Source: DATAXP01 sp036272935 (GTDB lineage: Bacteria > Planctomycetota > Planctomycetia > Pirellulales > PNKZ01). From it: a DNA stretch of 64,000 nt. Within the stretch, counting starts at the first letter, position 1; the number at the start of each line of letters is the position of its first letter. Location of the stretch: NCBI GenBank assembly GCA_036272935.1, contig DATAXP010000032.1, positions 1 through 64,000 of the forward strand. The letters are read 5' to 3'. The notes beneath the pieces were generated by a model. It searched no databases and had not been told where the DNA came from. It worked only from the letters and a program-made list of their open reading frames with translations. Below are positions 8,457 to 17,657 of this stretch, in pieces. The translations under genes were made by a program, and so were the position numbers.

Positions 8457-9707
8457 TCACAGCCCTTCGGGAAGCTTGTGGCCCAGCTTTTCGCGCTTGG
8501 TGGCCAGGTAGCGGGCGTTGTGCTCGTTGATCGGCGGCGTGATCGGCACCTGGTCGACGATCTGCAAATCGAAGCCGCCCGAGATCACGGCGTCGATCTT
8601 CTTGGGGTTGTTCGTCAGCAGCCGCACGCGGGTCAGGCCGACATCCTTGAGCAGTTGCAGGCCGACGCCGTAATCGCGCATGTCGGCCTTGTACCCCAGG
8701 GCCAGGTTCGCTTCGACCGTGTCGAGCCCTTCGTCTTGCAGCTTGTACGCTTTGAGCTTCTCGACCAGCCCGATGCCGCGTCCTTCCTGCGGCAGATACA
8801 CCAGCACGCCCACGCCTTCGTTGGCGATCATTTCCAGGGCCATGTGCAACTGGTCGCCGCAATCGCAGCGCAGCGACGTGAGCAAGTCGCCGGTGAAGCA
8901 CGACGAGTGTACGCGCACCAACGGGGCCGCCGCCTTCGCCACATCCCCCATCACCAGCACGATCGGCTCCTGCACCTCGTACTTCACGCCGTAGGCGATG
9001 CACGTGAACTGCCCGTAGCGCGTCGGCAGCGGCACCTCCACCTGGCGATACACCAGCTTCTCGCGTTGCCGGCGATACTTGATCAACTGCTCGATCGAGA
9101 TGATTTGCAGGTGATGCTTCTTGGCCAACGCGGCGAGGTGCGTCCGATCGGCGCGGTTGCCGTGCTCGTCGAGGATTTCGCACAGCACGCCGGCCGGGGT
9201 CATCTCGGCCAGGCGGGCCAGGTCGACCGTGGCCTCGGTGTGGCCGGCGCGGCGGAGGATGCCCCCTTCCTTGGCCACCAGCGGAAAGACGTGCCCCGGG
9301 CGGACAAAATCGGCCGGTTGGCTGGTCGGATCGATCAGGGCTTCGATCGTCCTGGCCCGTTCGCCGGCCGTGATACCCGTCCGCGCGCTGCGATGGTCGA
9401 CGCTCACGGTGAATGCCGTGCCGTGGCTGGTGGTATTGCGGTCCACCATCGGCGCCAGCTTCAGCCGTTCGCACACGTCGGGCAGCACCGGCATGCATAC
9501 CAACCCGCGGCCATGCGTGATCATGAAGTTCACGATCTCGGGCGTGACGCGCTCGGCGGTGCAGATGAAATCCCCCTCGTTTTCGCGGTCTTCGTCGTCG
9601 ACGACGATCACGATTTCGCCACGTTTGAACGCGGCAACCGCAGACTCGACGGTAGAAAAGTGGTGCGACACGACTAATAAATCCTCGGCCACGCGACCAT
9701 AATTCAA
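8457..9707 (-). CDS. ribBA: bifunctional DHBP synthase / GTP cyclohydrolase II
   Basis: Makes both early riboflavin precursors: 3,4-dihydroxy-2-butanone 4-phosphate from ribulose 5-phosphate, and the pyrimidine precursor from GTP. The N-terminal RibB domain has the metal-binding DDEDRENEGDF and the GTAFTVSVD segment. The C-terminal RibA domain has the zinc ligands in CFTGDLLTSLRCDCGDQ and the GRGIGL loop. Its length of about 400 residues fits the fused enzyme. The frame opens at TTG 9707. A GTG at 9671, preceded by GAGG and five residues before the conserved domain, is a plausible alternative start. I see no FMN riboswitch in the 114 bases upstream. Confidence 0.95.
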   Translation of the reverse strand: MNYGRVAEDLLVVSHHFSTVESAVAAFKRGEIVIVVDDEDRENEGDFICTAERVTPEIVNFMITHGRGLVCMPVLPDVCERLKLAPMVDRNTTSHGTAFTVSVDHRSARTGITAGERARTIEALIDPTSQPADFVRPGHVFPLVAKEGGILRRAGHTEATVDLARLAEMTPAGVLCEILDEHGNRADRTHLAALAKKHHLQIISIEQLIKYRRQREKLVYRQVEVPLPTRYGQFTCIAYGVKYEVQEPIVLVMGDVAKAAAPLVRVHSSCFTGDLLTSLRCDCGDQLHMALEMIANEGVGVLVYLPQEGRGIGLVEKLKAYKLQDEGLDTVEANLALGYKADMRDYGVGLQLLKDVGLTRVRLLTNNPKKIDAVISGGFDLQIVDQVPITPPINEHNARYLATKREKLGHKLPEGL

Positions 9708-9742
9708 TATTAGAACAAAGATCGGGGTCCGTCGTCAGTGGC

Positions 9743-9763
9743 CGGGCTTCGGGCTACAGACTA
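9743..9763 (-). repeat. dispersed 21-base repeat, copy 2 (inverted)
   Basis: Reverse complement of 4764-4784 with one mismatch. It is embedded in a stretch (9743-9812) that also repeats CTACGGGCTACGG and ACACCCTACACCCTG, directly upstream of the start at 9822 and in the gap between divergent genes. Confidence 0.75.
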
Positions 9764-9821
9764 CGGGCTACGGCCTACAACAACCCTTTAGCTCTACACC
9801 CTACACCCTGCTCCCTTCCGC

Positions 9822-10670
9822 ATGCTCGACCGCGAAGAGTACATCGAACAGGCGTATTTCTTCCGGGCCCTCGGCCAGCGGATGCAGAGCAACCAGGCCA
9901 CGCAGGATCTGTTGGCCAGCCTGCGCGAAGAGGTGCTGGCGACCACCCGTCTGCCGCTGGCGCTCGATTTTCTGGCCAGCGAGCTGCGGCACTCGGGTGT
10001 CCTGGCTCCGGCGATGCAGCGGCTCGATCACTACTTCACGCCGTTCCAGGCGTTCGTCGTGGCCGAGGCGGAACGCGAGCGTGGCCGGTTCGACTTTTTG
10101 ACCGCCCTGGAAATCCTCGAGCGCGAGGCGCAGTACCGTGCCGACTCGCCGACGCCGCAAGGACTGTTCATTTTTCAGTTCGAGTGCCTGTGCCGCAACC
10201 GGCTTGGCTACGACCACGGCCTGGGGGCGATGGCCCGCGATCCAATCTACGACGAGGCCTGGCGGGAATGGATACTGATCGTGCGCCGCCAGGTGGGGCT
10301 TGTCGACTTCGCCGAGTTGCTGTATGTGCGCAGCGCCCACTACGCCAACCAGCGCGCCCGCAAAGGGATCGTCGAGCCGGAAGCGGAAGACAAGCCGGCG
10401 CTGTTCGGCGAGAAGGAAGGGATGATCGCGCTGGCCCATCGGCGCAAGGACCCACTGTGGCTGTTCGCCGCGCTGGAGCGGCAACTGGGATATCCGACCG
10501 TGCCGCGGGCAAAACGCCCCGACGAGAGTAAGCACATTCTGCCGTTGCTGGTGCGGCGAATGGAGCGCGTCGAGCAGCGGATCAAGCTGCTGGAAGAGGA
10601 GGGCCGAGGCGGAATCGACCTGTCGCGGTTCATGCCGGGGCCGACGTCCTCGCCGCCCGACGATTCCTAG
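9822..10670 (+). CDS. conserved-looking protein of unknown function
   Basis: A 282-residue soluble, mostly helical protein with no signal peptide or membrane helix. It is rich in Arg, Glu and Leu. A Trp/Tyr-containing core lies around residues 110-150 (GLFIFQFECLCRNRLGYDHG), and a coiled-coil-like stretch near residues 245-268 (VRRMERVEQRIKLLEEEGR) is followed by a short Pro/Ser tail. I do not recognise a family. Coding is well supported by length, composition and an ATG start right after the upstream repeat. Its neighbours (RibBA, secreted TPR protein) give no functional hint. Confidence 0.75.
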   Translation: MLDREEYIEQAYFFRALGQRMQSNQATQDLLASLREEVLATTRLPLALDFLASELRHSGVLAPAMQRLDHYFTPFQAFVVAEAERERGRFDFLTALEILEREAQYRADSPTPQGLFIFQFECLCRNRLGYDHGLGAMARDPIYDEAWREWILIVRRQVGLVDFAELLYVRSAHYANQRARKGIVEPEAEDKPALFGEKEGMIALAHRRKDPLWLFAALERQLGYPTVPRAKRPDESKHILPLLVRRMERVEQRIKLLEEEGRGGIDLSRFMPGPTSSPPDDS

Positions 10671-10791
10671 GGCATGGGCAAGGGCCTGGGGCGTGATCGG
10701 CCGACAAAGTGCGGCCGCCCGTTGCCCCCTACGTGGGCGGCGGATACGTTCAAGGCATCTCTTCATGAATGCGCGAAATGAGAGGCGCCTT

Positions 10792-12309
10792 ATGAACCGG
10801 TCGCGTGCCATGTTCGACGCCTTGATATTTGCGGCGCTCGCAATCACCGTGGTCCCCGCGCAAGCGGCGCCGAAGGAATCGACCGATACGCCAGGCGCGC
10901 AACCATCGATCGTTTTCCTGGCGGCGGTCGACGACACTCGCACCGCGCCCGCCGAGATGAAGCGCGTGCTTGCGCGCGAGATTTTCCGACAGGCGGTCCA
11001 GGTCATCGCGCGCGACGAATTTGGCTTGAGCACCCGCGACGCTGCACTGGGAGAGTCGCAGCCCGAGGGTGACGGCGTCGTGGCGCTGCGCATCGACGTG
11101 CGCTTCAGCGACAACTGGCCTCGTGGGATTGCGATCGCTCGCAGTCGTGCCGGCGAATGGGAAACGGCCCTGGAGCAGTCGTTCGGGCCCGCTCCCGCGG
11201 CGACCGATGGCTATCTTCCGCCCGTGAAGGCCGCCACCGCCCTGGCCGACTCGTTGGCCAAGGTGCTTGAGGACGCGGGCTGTGTGCGGCGCGCGGCGGC
11301 GACCAGCGCGCAACCGTCCGTCTCGCCCGACGTGGCGCTGCACCTCGGGCAGTGTCGCATCGCGTCGCAATTCGGTGCCATCCAGCAGCTCGAGGCGCTG
11401 CAATTGTCGGCAGCGACGCCGGAGCTATCGATCGCCTTGATCCGCGGCTACGCGAATCTCGGGCTGCTGACTGAGTTTCTGTTTTCTCCTGCCCACAAAG
11501 TCTTCAAAGCGCGTGCATTGCTGCGTGCCGAGCGCCTATGCGAGGCGGCGCCCGACGATGGCGCGGTCCTCTGGTCGCGCGGCTACGCGCTGGCCCTCGC
11601 CGGATTGCCGTCGGAAGCTCTGGAGTCGATCGAGCAAGCCGACAAGCGGCAAGAAAAAGCCAGCGGCGACGCAACCGGCACCACGCGTCCCGGCTGGGTC
11701 ACCACTGCCCAACGGTTCTGCCGGTTCGAAATCGAGAAGCTCGACCCCGATTCTGCCGACGACGACGTCAAGGAGCTCACGCGCCTGCTGAGGTTCGTGG
11801 CGATCGATCGTTGCAATTTCTCGACGGCAACCATCGATGCGGCGCTCGATCTGTTACCGAAGCTGCCGGAGTGCTACCTGGTGCACGACGCATTGTGCCG
11901 CTGCGGCGGCGTGAGCCTGCTCCACGAGGCGACGGTCGCGGCGCCGCAACTGCTGGCGGCGAGTGGCAACCAGCGGGTTGCCGAGATACCGGGGCTGCCC
12001 GATAACGTGGCGCGCGTGGCAATGCGCGGCGGCCCACTCAAGGCCTTGGCCAGCGAGCTGGACCTGGCGGCCACGCAAACCGCGCCGACGGCCGAGCCAT
12101 CGTGGTCGGTGCTTGCGAACCTGCTTCGCGAACTTACGTTCGTTCACCTCTGGCGACGGTTCGATTTCGAGGTGCATGGGTTGGGCTGGTCTGGCGACCG
12201 CTTCATCCAGCAAGCGCTACCGATGGTTGCCGACCATCGGTACGCCACGTTTTTCGAGACTCGCCACTCGCAACGCGACGACCGCATGGCGGCCGTCAAC
12301 CGATTGTGA
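10792..12309 (+). CDS. exported protein, N-terminal part of an apparently split gene
   Basis: A 505-residue product from ATG 10792, chosen because GAGAGG lies seven bases upstream and a signal peptide follows (MNRSRAMFDALIFAALAITV, cleavage after AQA). The next 250 residues have no motif I recognise. The middle has TPR-like helical hairpins (ALLRAERLCEAAPDDGAVLW). It ends at TGA 12307-12309. The same reading frame continues without another stop through 12310-12336 into the gene starting at 12337, and the intervening codons look like normal coding sequence. I therefore think both parts were one protein of about 950 residues, interrupted by a nonsense change or sequence error. Confidence 0.75.
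   Translation: MNRSRAMFDALIFAALAITVVPAQAAPKESTDTPGAQPSIVFLAAVDDTRTAPAEMKRVLAREIFRQAVQVIARDEFGLSTRDAALGESQPEGDGVVALRIDVRFSDNWPRGIAIARSRAGEWETALEQSFGPAPAATDGYLPPVKAATALADSLAKVLEDAGCVRRAAATSAQPSVSPDVALHLGQCRIASQFGAIQQLEALQLSAATPELSIALIRGYANLGLLTEFLFSPAHKVFKARALLRAERLCEAAPDDGAVLWSRGYALALAGLPSEALESIEQADKRQEKASGDATGTTRPGWVTTAQRFCRFEIEKLDPDSADDDVKELTRLLRFVAIDRCNFSTATIDAALDLLPKLPECYLVHDALCRCGGVSLLHEATVAAPQLLAASGNQRVAEIPGLPDNVARVAMRGGPLKALASELDLAATQTAPTAEPSWSVLANLLRELTFVHLWRRFDFEVHGLGWSGDRFIQQALPMVADHRYATFFETRHSQRDDRMAAVNRL
12307..12309 (+). other. in-frame TGA that splits a probable single gene
   Basis: The codons on either side read ...AAVNRL-stop-NELDTSNLDMNCVGMF in one frame. No frame change is needed to join the two halves. 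A selenocysteine role is unlikely because no SECIS-like hairpin is obvious just downstream, but I could not test this by folding. Confidence 0.55.
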
Positions 12310-12336
12310 AACGAACTCGACACCTCGAACCTCGAT

Positions 12337-13656
12337 ATGAACTGCGTGGGAATGTTTCGACGAGTGCGCGTGGAAGAGTATCGCCAGCAGCTCTATCGTA
12401 CGACCTACCGCCACGGCGATCTCGTCGAGCCCGACCTGGTCGTGCAGTTGGATTCGTTTACGGGCAAGCCGGCGAGCGCGCGGAAGTTGCAAGCGGTTAG
12501 TCCGTTTTCGCCTTATCCGCTGCAAATGCTGGTCGAAGAAGACTGGGGATACTCGAAGGCCCACGTCGCGACCTGGGAAAAAGAGCATCAGCACCACGTC
12601 GGCGTGCTCGACGCGATCGGCGCGCGGTATTTGCAATTCGACCAGCTCGACGATGCCGAGCGCTGCTTCAAGCGCTGCGTCGAGCTGTCGGCATCGCGGC
12701 ATCTCTACGAGCGGCTCGCCGATGTTTACGCCAGGCGCGGCGACCGGCAGCAGTGGCAAGCGACGCTCGACGCGTTTCTGGCGAAGCCCGATTACGCGCT
12801 CGATCACGCCTCGATCCGCGTGCGGGTGGCCAACCACTTCATGGACGAACGGCAGTGGGATCAAGCGCTCCCCTACGCCAAGGCAGCCGCCGAAACGCAT
12901 GCCGCCTGGGCAATGGACTGCCTGGTCCGCTGCTACGAATCGATGCACAACTACGACGAAGGCGAAAAGTGGCTGCTCGAACGCATCAATCATTACGGCA
13001 GCGGCGAGTTCATGTGGTACTCGTGGTGCCGCAGGACCGGCCACGGCGACCTGGCGGCCGCGCGCGCCGCGGTCGAAACACGACTCACGCGCGAAGGTGA
13101 AAGCGCGAGCGGCGTGTCGGCCGGCATGTTCCTGCTCTGTGAAGATCGGCTCGAGGAAGCGTACCAGGCGTTCGCCCGTCAACAACTCGCGAACAAGGAC
13201 CCGGCTGCCGGCTTGCTGGCGGCTACCGTCGCTGCCGAGTTGGAAGAAACCGACGATCGCGACGCCGCGCTCGAATTGGTCATCAGCGAAGGCGGAAAGT
13301 ACCAGCTTAATGGCCAGCGTCGGAACTCTCTGATCGCGCTTGCGCAAATGTGGTTGCGAACGCTCCAGTCAGAGAAACCGGCCATCGATGCCGGCAAGCT
13401 CAAAAAGCTTCACGATAAGGCCGATTTTGATCAGCTATACATCGATTATTTCGCTTCCCGCATTCTCGATAACGAAGATCGCGCCGACGAGGCGGAGACA
13501 TTCCTCCGGCTGTGCGCCAGCCTGCCGCGCGACCACATTGCCTGCACCTTGGCGCGCACTCGGCTGCGCGAACAAGGCCTCGATCCCGACGCCGCGCCAG
13601 ACGAGCACCCCGACAAAACGGTGCCGTCGGCCGCCGAGCCTGTGACGCCGGAATAG
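12337..13656 (+). CDS. TPR-rich protein, C-terminal part of an apparently split gene
   Basis: A 439-residue product in the same frame as the preceding gene, separated from it by a single TGA and nine sense codons. It is built of helical repeats of the TPR/Sel1 kind: LDDAERCFKRCVELSASRHLYERLADVYARRG and following pairs, about residues 95-400. It has no signal peptide of its own, which fits being the C-terminal portion of an exported protein. If translated separately it would start at ATG 12337 or 12352. The tail is Pro/Glu-rich. The function is unknown, and protein binding is expected from the repeats. Confidence 0.75.
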   Translation: MNCVGMFRRVRVEEYRQQLYRTTYRHGDLVEPDLVVQLDSFTGKPASARKLQAVSPFSPYPLQMLVEEDWGYSKAHVATWEKEHQHHVGVLDAIGARYLQFDQLDDAERCFKRCVELSASRHLYERLADVYARRGDRQQWQATLDAFLAKPDYALDHASIRVRVANHFMDERQWDQALPYAKAAAETHAAWAMDCLVRCYESMHNYDEGEKWLLERINHYGSGEFMWYSWCRRTGHGDLAAARAAVETRLTREGESASGVSAGMFLLCEDRLEEAYQAFARQQLANKDPAAGLLAATVAAELEETDDRDAALELVISEGGKYQLNGQRRNSLIALAQMWLRTLQSEKPAIDAGKLKKLHDKADFDQLYIDYFASRILDNEDRADEAETFLRLCASLPRDHIACTLARTRLREQGLDPDAAPDEHPDKTVPSAAEPVTPE

Positions 13657-13986
13657 CACGCTCGCCAGTCCGAAAAACGTGCAATCAGGCGTCGAGCTTG
13701 TCCGGTGTCGCGGGCGGCTTAAGATTAGATAGGAGATGAGGGGCGGCGTTTTTGATTGCAAATCGGCAGCCGAGCGCGGTAGGTTAGTAATAGCGTTGGA
13801 GTGAGGGGCGTCGGTTACCCAAGCGAGCAGGTGGTAACCCACGGTGCGGTGAACGTGCACACGTTCGTTGCGCACGATCGTCGCATCGCGAGCGTTTTCG
13901 GCGGCTTCCGTGCCGTGATCAACGCATCGCGGCAATGGTGGCTTCCGAAGCCATCTGCCCGTACCCAAAGGGGGAGTGCGGGTGTT
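13657..13986. other. 330-base gap upstream of the CBS-kor region
   Basis: No gene is visible. It holds two small palindromes: GGTTACC at 13811-13817 with GGTAACC at 13831-13837, and TGGCTTCCGAAGCCA at 13939-13953. A GGGGGAGTG lies shortly before the ATG at 13987. The arrangement could be a structured leader, but I recognise no riboswitch class. Confidence 0.4.
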
Positions 13987-14451
13987 ATGGATATTGAATT
14001 GCAAGTCTCGACCGACACGGTCGAACAGGCCGGGGTCGTCGAACCGCTGGTCGTCGAGCCAGGCACCGCCATCCGCGACGTGCTGCGGTTGATGCGGGCT
14101 TATCTCTCCGGCAGCGTACTCATCTGCCGCGACGGCAAGCTGCTCGGCATCTTCACCGAGCGCGACGCGCTGCGGCTGATGGCGCGCGGCGGCTCGATGG
14201 ACGCGGCCATCGAAACCGTGATGATCGAGCGCCCCGTGACGATCCGCCCCGGTGCGTCGATCTCGCACGCCATCCTCCGCATGTCCAGCGGCGGCTACCG
14301 GCGGCTGCCGATCGTCGACTCCAGCGGCTGTGCCGTGGGCATTATCCAAGTGTCGGGCATCATCCATTACCTGGCCGAACTGTTTCCCAACACCATCTAC
14401 AACCTCCACCCCGCGGCCGAGCCGGTCACGCACGAGCGCGAAGGACCGTAG
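13987..14451 (+). CDS. CBS-domain pair protein upstream of the oxidoreductase
   Basis: A 154-residue protein made of two CBS motifs forming one Bateman module (about residues 18-70 and 78-135). Typical core residues are present: GSVLICRDGKLLGIFTERDALR in the first motif, and GYRRLPIVDSSGCAVGIIQ in the second. Such modules bind AMP, ATP or related nucleotides and report energy state. It starts 120 bases before korA on the same strand, with a palindromic element between. A second CBS protein follows korB. I infer that both could tune the 2-oxoacid oxidoreductase, but no direct contact can be read from sequence. Confidence 0.88.
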   Translation: MDIELQVSTDTVEQAGVVEPLVVEPGTAIRDVLRLMRAYLSGSVLICRDGKLLGIFTERDALRLMARGGSMDAAIETVMIERPVTIRPGASISHAILRMSSGGYRRLPIVDSSGCAVGIIQVSGIIHYLAELFPNTIYNLHPAAEPVTHEREGP

Positions 14452-14454
14452 GCG

Positions 14455-14536
14455 GAAAGGCAGAAGTGAGAAGGCAGAAGTCAGAAATGGGGAGAACGGA
14501 TCTGCTGACTTCTGCCTTCTGACTTCATTCTTCTGC
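14455..14536. repeat. intergenic palindrome, AGAAGGCAGAAGT type
   Basis: The left arm 14455-14486 repeats the word GGCAGAAGT twice. The right arm 14505-14536 carries the complement CTGACTTCTGCCTTCTGACT. It lies between the CBS gene and korA, and its right arm ends three bases before an unused TTG in the korA frame. Confidence 0.85.
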
Positions 14537-14574
14537 ATTTGCCCGCCCCGACCCCCGATTACACACACAGACTT

Positions 14575-16509
14575 ATGGCTACGATCGAAGGTGCTGCCAA
14601 ATCACTCCGCGAGATCGAACAGGCGACGGTACGGTTCTGCGGCGACTCGGGGGACGGCATGCAGTTGGCCGGCACCCAGTTGACCAACACCTCGGCTCTG
14701 GCCGGGAACGACGTCGCCACGTTCCCCGATTTTCCCGCCGAGATTCGCGCGCCGCGTGGAACGCTGGCCGGCGTGAGCGGGTTTCAAATCCACTTCGCCA
14801 GCAAAGTTATTTTCACTCCCGGCGACCAGGTCGACGCCCTTGTGGCGATGAACCCGGCAGCCCTGGCGACGAACGTGGTCGATCTGGTGCGCGGCGGCAT
14901 CCTGATCGTCAACGAAGATACCTTCGAGGAGAAAGGGCTCAAGCAGGCCGGCTACGCCACGAACCCGCTCGAAGACGGTTCGTTGTCCGCCTACCAGGTG
15001 TTTCCGGTCCCCATGACCCGGCAAACTCGCCTGGCCGTGGCCGAGTTGAACCTGGGGATGAAGGAAAGCGATCGCTGCCGCAACTTCTACGCGATGGGGC
15101 TGGTGTTCTGGCTGTACGACCGCTCGCTCGAGCCGACGCTGCGGTACATCGAAGCCAAGTTCGGCAAGCGCCGCGAAGTAGCCGACGCGAACCGACGCGC
15201 CTTGCAGGCCGGCTACAACTACGGCGAGACGGTCGAAGCATTCGCCAGCCATTTCCGCGTGCACAAGGCCGAACTGCCGCGCGGCCTGTACCGCAACATC
15301 ATGGGCAACGAGGCGTTGGCCTACGGGCTGATTACCGCTTCGCGGCTTAGCCGTTGCGAACTGTTCCTTGGCAGCTATCCGATCACCCCGGCCAGCGACA
15401 TCCTGCACGAACTTTCGCGGCACAAGAACTTCGGCGTACGCACGTTCCAGGCCGAGGACGAGATCGCCGCAGTCACGAGTGCCATCGGTGCGTCGTTCGG
15501 CGGAGCGATGGCGGTGACCACCTCGAGCGGTCCAGGCATCGCCCTGAAGCAAGAAGCGATCGGCCTGGCCGTAATGACCGAGCTGCCGCTGATTGTCGTG
15601 AACGTGCAGCGCGGCGGGCCGAGCACGGGACTTCCGACCAAAACCGAGCAGGCCGACCTGATGCAAGCCATGTACGGCCGCAACGGCGAGTGCCCGCTGC
15701 CGGTGATCGCCCCCCGCAGCCCCGCCGACTGCTTCGAGGTGGCGATCGAAGCCTGGCGCATCGCCACGCGGTTCATGACCCCCGTGATGCTGCTCAGCGA
15801 CGGCTACATTGCCAACGGCAGCGAGCCGTGGCTGGTCCCCGACGTTGCCAGCCTGCCGAGCATCGAGGTACATCATCCTCAACCGGGGCAAAACGGTGAC
15901 GTGTTCCATCCCTACGAGCGCGACGAACGCTTGGCCCGACCGTGGGCGCTGCCGGGCACGCCTGGGTTGATGCACCGCATCGGCGGCCTCGAAAAACAAG
16001 ACATCACCGGCAACGTGAACTACGAGCCTGAAAATCATCAGCACATGGTGAACCTGCGGGCTCGCAAGGTGGCGGGGGTCGCCGACGACATTCCGCTGCA
16101 AACCGTCGAAGGGCCGGACACCGGCCGGCTGCTCGTCCTATCGTGGGGTGGTACCTACGGCGCCTGTGCCACGGCGGTCCGAGATGCTCGGGCCGCCGGC
16201 CAGGCGGTCGCCCACTGCCACCTGCGCTATCTGAATCCGTTTCCGCGCAACCTCGGCGAGATTCTGCACCGCTACGATCGCGTGCTGATCCCCGAGTTGA
16301 ACCGCGGCCAGCTCCGCTTGCTCATTCGCGGACAGTTCCTCATCGATGCCGTGGGGCTCAACAAGATCAAGGGCAAACCGTTCAGCGTCTGCGAAGTAAC
16401 CTGCAAGATCGAAGAGTTGCTCAGCGAAGGGCAGTTAGCGGTTAGCAACGAGCAGTTAGCCAACAACTACCAACTGCTTCATCCCCAGCCCCCAGTCCCC
16501 AGCCCCTAG
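14575..16509 (+). CDS. korA: 2-oxoacid:acceptor oxidoreductase, fused gamma-alpha subunit
   Basis: Subunit of a thiamine-diphosphate enzyme that interconverts a 2-oxoacid (probably 2-oxoglutarate) plus CoA with acyl-CoA, CO2 and reduced ferredoxin. An N-terminal gamma domain (about 10-185, starting [15 protein letters not shown]) is fused to the pyrimidine-binding alpha domain ([16 protein letters not shown] and [15 protein letters not shown]), with a transketolase-C-like end. I use ATG 14575, since the in-frame TTG 14539 lies inside repeat sequence. The last 25 or so residues, from [10 protein letters not shown] on, are encoded by a short-word repeat and end in a Pro-rich tail, so the native C-terminus has probably been replaced. 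It is 15 bases from korB. Confidence 0.93.
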   Translation: MATIEGAAKSLREIEQATVRFCGDSGDGMQLAGTQLTNTSALAGNDVATFPDFPAEIRAPRGTLAGVSGFQIHFASKVIFTPGDQVDALVAMNPAALATNVVDLVRGGILIVNEDTFEEKGLKQAGYATNPLEDGSLSAYQVFPVPMTRQTRLAVAELNLGMKESDRCRNFYAMGLVFWLYDRSLEPTLRYIEAKFGKRREVADANRRALQAGYNYGETVEAFASHFRVHKAELPRGLYRNIMGNEALAYGLITASRLSRCELFLGSYPITPASDILHELSRHKNFGVRTFQAEDEIAAVTSAIGASFGGAMAVTTSSGPGIALKQEAIGLAVMTELPLIVVNVQRGGPSTGLPTKTEQADLMQAMYGRNGECPLPVIAPRSPADCFEVAIEAWRIATRFMTPVMLLSDGYIANGSEPWLVPDVASLPSIEVHHPQPGQNGDVFHPYERDERLARPWALPGTPGLMHRIGGLEKQDITGNVNYEPENHQHMVNLRARKVAGVADDIPLQTVEGPDTGRLLVLSWGGTYGACATAVRDARAAGQAVAHCHLRYLNPFPRNLGEILHRYDRVLIPELNRGQLRLLIRGQFLIDAVGLNKIKGKPFSVCEVTCKIEELLSEGQLAVSNEQLANNYQLLHPQPPVPSP

Positions 16510-16513
16510 CCCC
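16432..16513. repeat. short-word repeat overlapping the end of korA
   Basis: The word CAGTTAGC occurs twice (near 16432 and 16452), its complement-like AACTACCAACTGC follows, and then CCCCAGCC/CCCCAGTC is repeated four times up to 16513. The element encodes the last residues of KorA and supplies its TAG stop. Confidence 0.75.
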
Positions 16514-16524
16514 GCATTCGCCCC

Positions 16525-17547
16525 ATGTCGACCGACACCGCATTGCCCGTCCTCAGCCCGAACGATTTCGCCAGCGATCAGGACGTTCGCTGGTGTCCCG
16601 GCTGCGGCGATTACTCAATCCTGGCCCAGATGAAGAAGGTGCTGCCGACGCTCGGCGTGCCCCCCGAGCGCACCGTATTCGTCTCGGGGATCGGCTGCTC
16701 GAGCCGCTTCCCGTACTACATGAACACGTACGGCATTCATTCCATCCACGGCCGCGCGCCGGCGGTGGCCACCGGCCTGAAAGCGACTCGCCCCGATCTG
16801 TCGGTGTGGGTGATCACCGGCGACGGCGACGCGCTGTCGATCGGCGGTAACCATCTGATGCACTGCATCCGGCGGAACCTCGATATCAATATCGTGCTGT
16901 TCAACAATCAGATTTACGGCCTCACGAAGGGGCAGTACTCGCCCACCTCGCCGCTGGGCAAGGTGACCAAGAGCACGCCGGCCGGCACGATCGACAACCC
17001 CATTTATCCGCTATCGGTGGCGGTCGGCTGCGAGGCGACGTTCGTCGCGCGCTCGATCGACACCAACATCAAGCATCTGGCGATGGTGCTCCGGCGCGCC
17101 GCCGAGCACCGCGGCACCAGCTTCGTCGAGGTGTACCAGAACTGCAACGTGTTCAACGACGGCGCGTTCGAATACGCCACCGATCGCGACAAGAAGCTCG
17201 AAACGACGATCGAGCTGGAGCACGGCAAGCCGCTGATCTTCGGCAAGGCGCGCGACAAGGGTATCCGCCTCAACGGCATGAGTCCCGAGGTGGTGCGGCT
17301 GGGGGCGGGCGTTTCGGAAGACGACCTGCTGTTCCACGACGAACGGCTGGCCGAACCGAGCCTGGCCTACTTGCTGAGTCGGCTGCGCTGGCCGGAGTTC
17401 CCCGAGCCGATCGGCGTGTTTCGCCAGGTCGATCGCCCGCGGTACGATCAATTGATGAACGCCCAGGTCGCCGAGGCCCGGGCCAAGGGCAAGCCCGCCG
17501 ACCTGCACGCCTTGTTTACCTCGGGAGATACGTGGACGGTGGAGTAG
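16525..17547 (+). CDS. korB: 2-oxoacid:ferredoxin oxidoreductase beta subunit
   Basis: The thiamine-diphosphate and iron-sulfur subunit, 340 residues. The N-terminal RWCPGCGDY (Cys24, Cys27), Cys58 in SGIGCSS and a Cys near 207 (QNCNVFND) match the single 4Fe-4S site of two-subunit KorAB enzymes. The diphosphate-binding motif is GDGDALSIGGNHLMH with FNNQIYGLTKGQ. No extra ferredoxin-like delta subunit is encoded, consistent with the two-subunit type. It starts 15 bases after korA and is followed by a zinc-ribbon CBS protein. Substrate choice (2-oxoglutarate or pyruvate) cannot be settled from sequence alone; I favour 2-oxoglutarate from overall similarity. Confidence 0.94.
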   Translation: MSTDTALPVLSPNDFASDQDVRWCPGCGDYSILAQMKKVLPTLGVPPERTVFVSGIGCSSRFPYYMNTYGIHSIHGRAPAVATGLKATRPDLSVWVITGDGDALSIGGNHLMHCIRRNLDINIVLFNNQIYGLTKGQYSPTSPLGKVTKSTPAGTIDNPIYPLSVAVGCEATFVARSIDTNIKHLAMVLRRAAEHRGTSFVEVYQNCNVFNDGAFEYATDRDKKLETTIELEHGKPLIFGKARDKGIRLNGMSPEVVRLGAGVSEDDLLFHDERLAEPSLAYLLSRLRWPEFPEPIGVFRQVDRPRYDQLMNAQVAEARAKGKPADLHALFTSGDTWTVE

Positions 17548-17558
17548 ATAGGAAATCG

Positions 17559-17626
17559 ACGAGATTCGAATGACGAATACGGCGTTTCGTCATTTCGGAA
17601 TTCGGATTTCGACATTCGTCATTCTT
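17559..17626. repeat. intergenic palindrome, ATGACGAAT type
   Basis: GAATGACGAATAC near 17568 faces GACATTCGTCATTC near 17611, with further ATTCG/CGGAATTCGG words between. The same ATGACGAAT word builds the element at 59946-59999. It lies between korB and the zinc-ribbon CBS gene. Confidence 0.8.
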
Positions 17627-17657
17627 TGATGGCGTTATACATCGGGAGACGCGCACC

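Noticed and set aside
12307..12309. Selenocysteine codon
   Set aside because: No neighbouring context known for selenoproteins and no evident SECIS hairpin; nonsense or error is simpler.
13930..13990. IS end resembling the sequence after the transposase fragment
   Set aside because: Only short shared words (CTTCCGAAGCC, GGAGTGCGG) with different spacing; not enough for an IS remnant.
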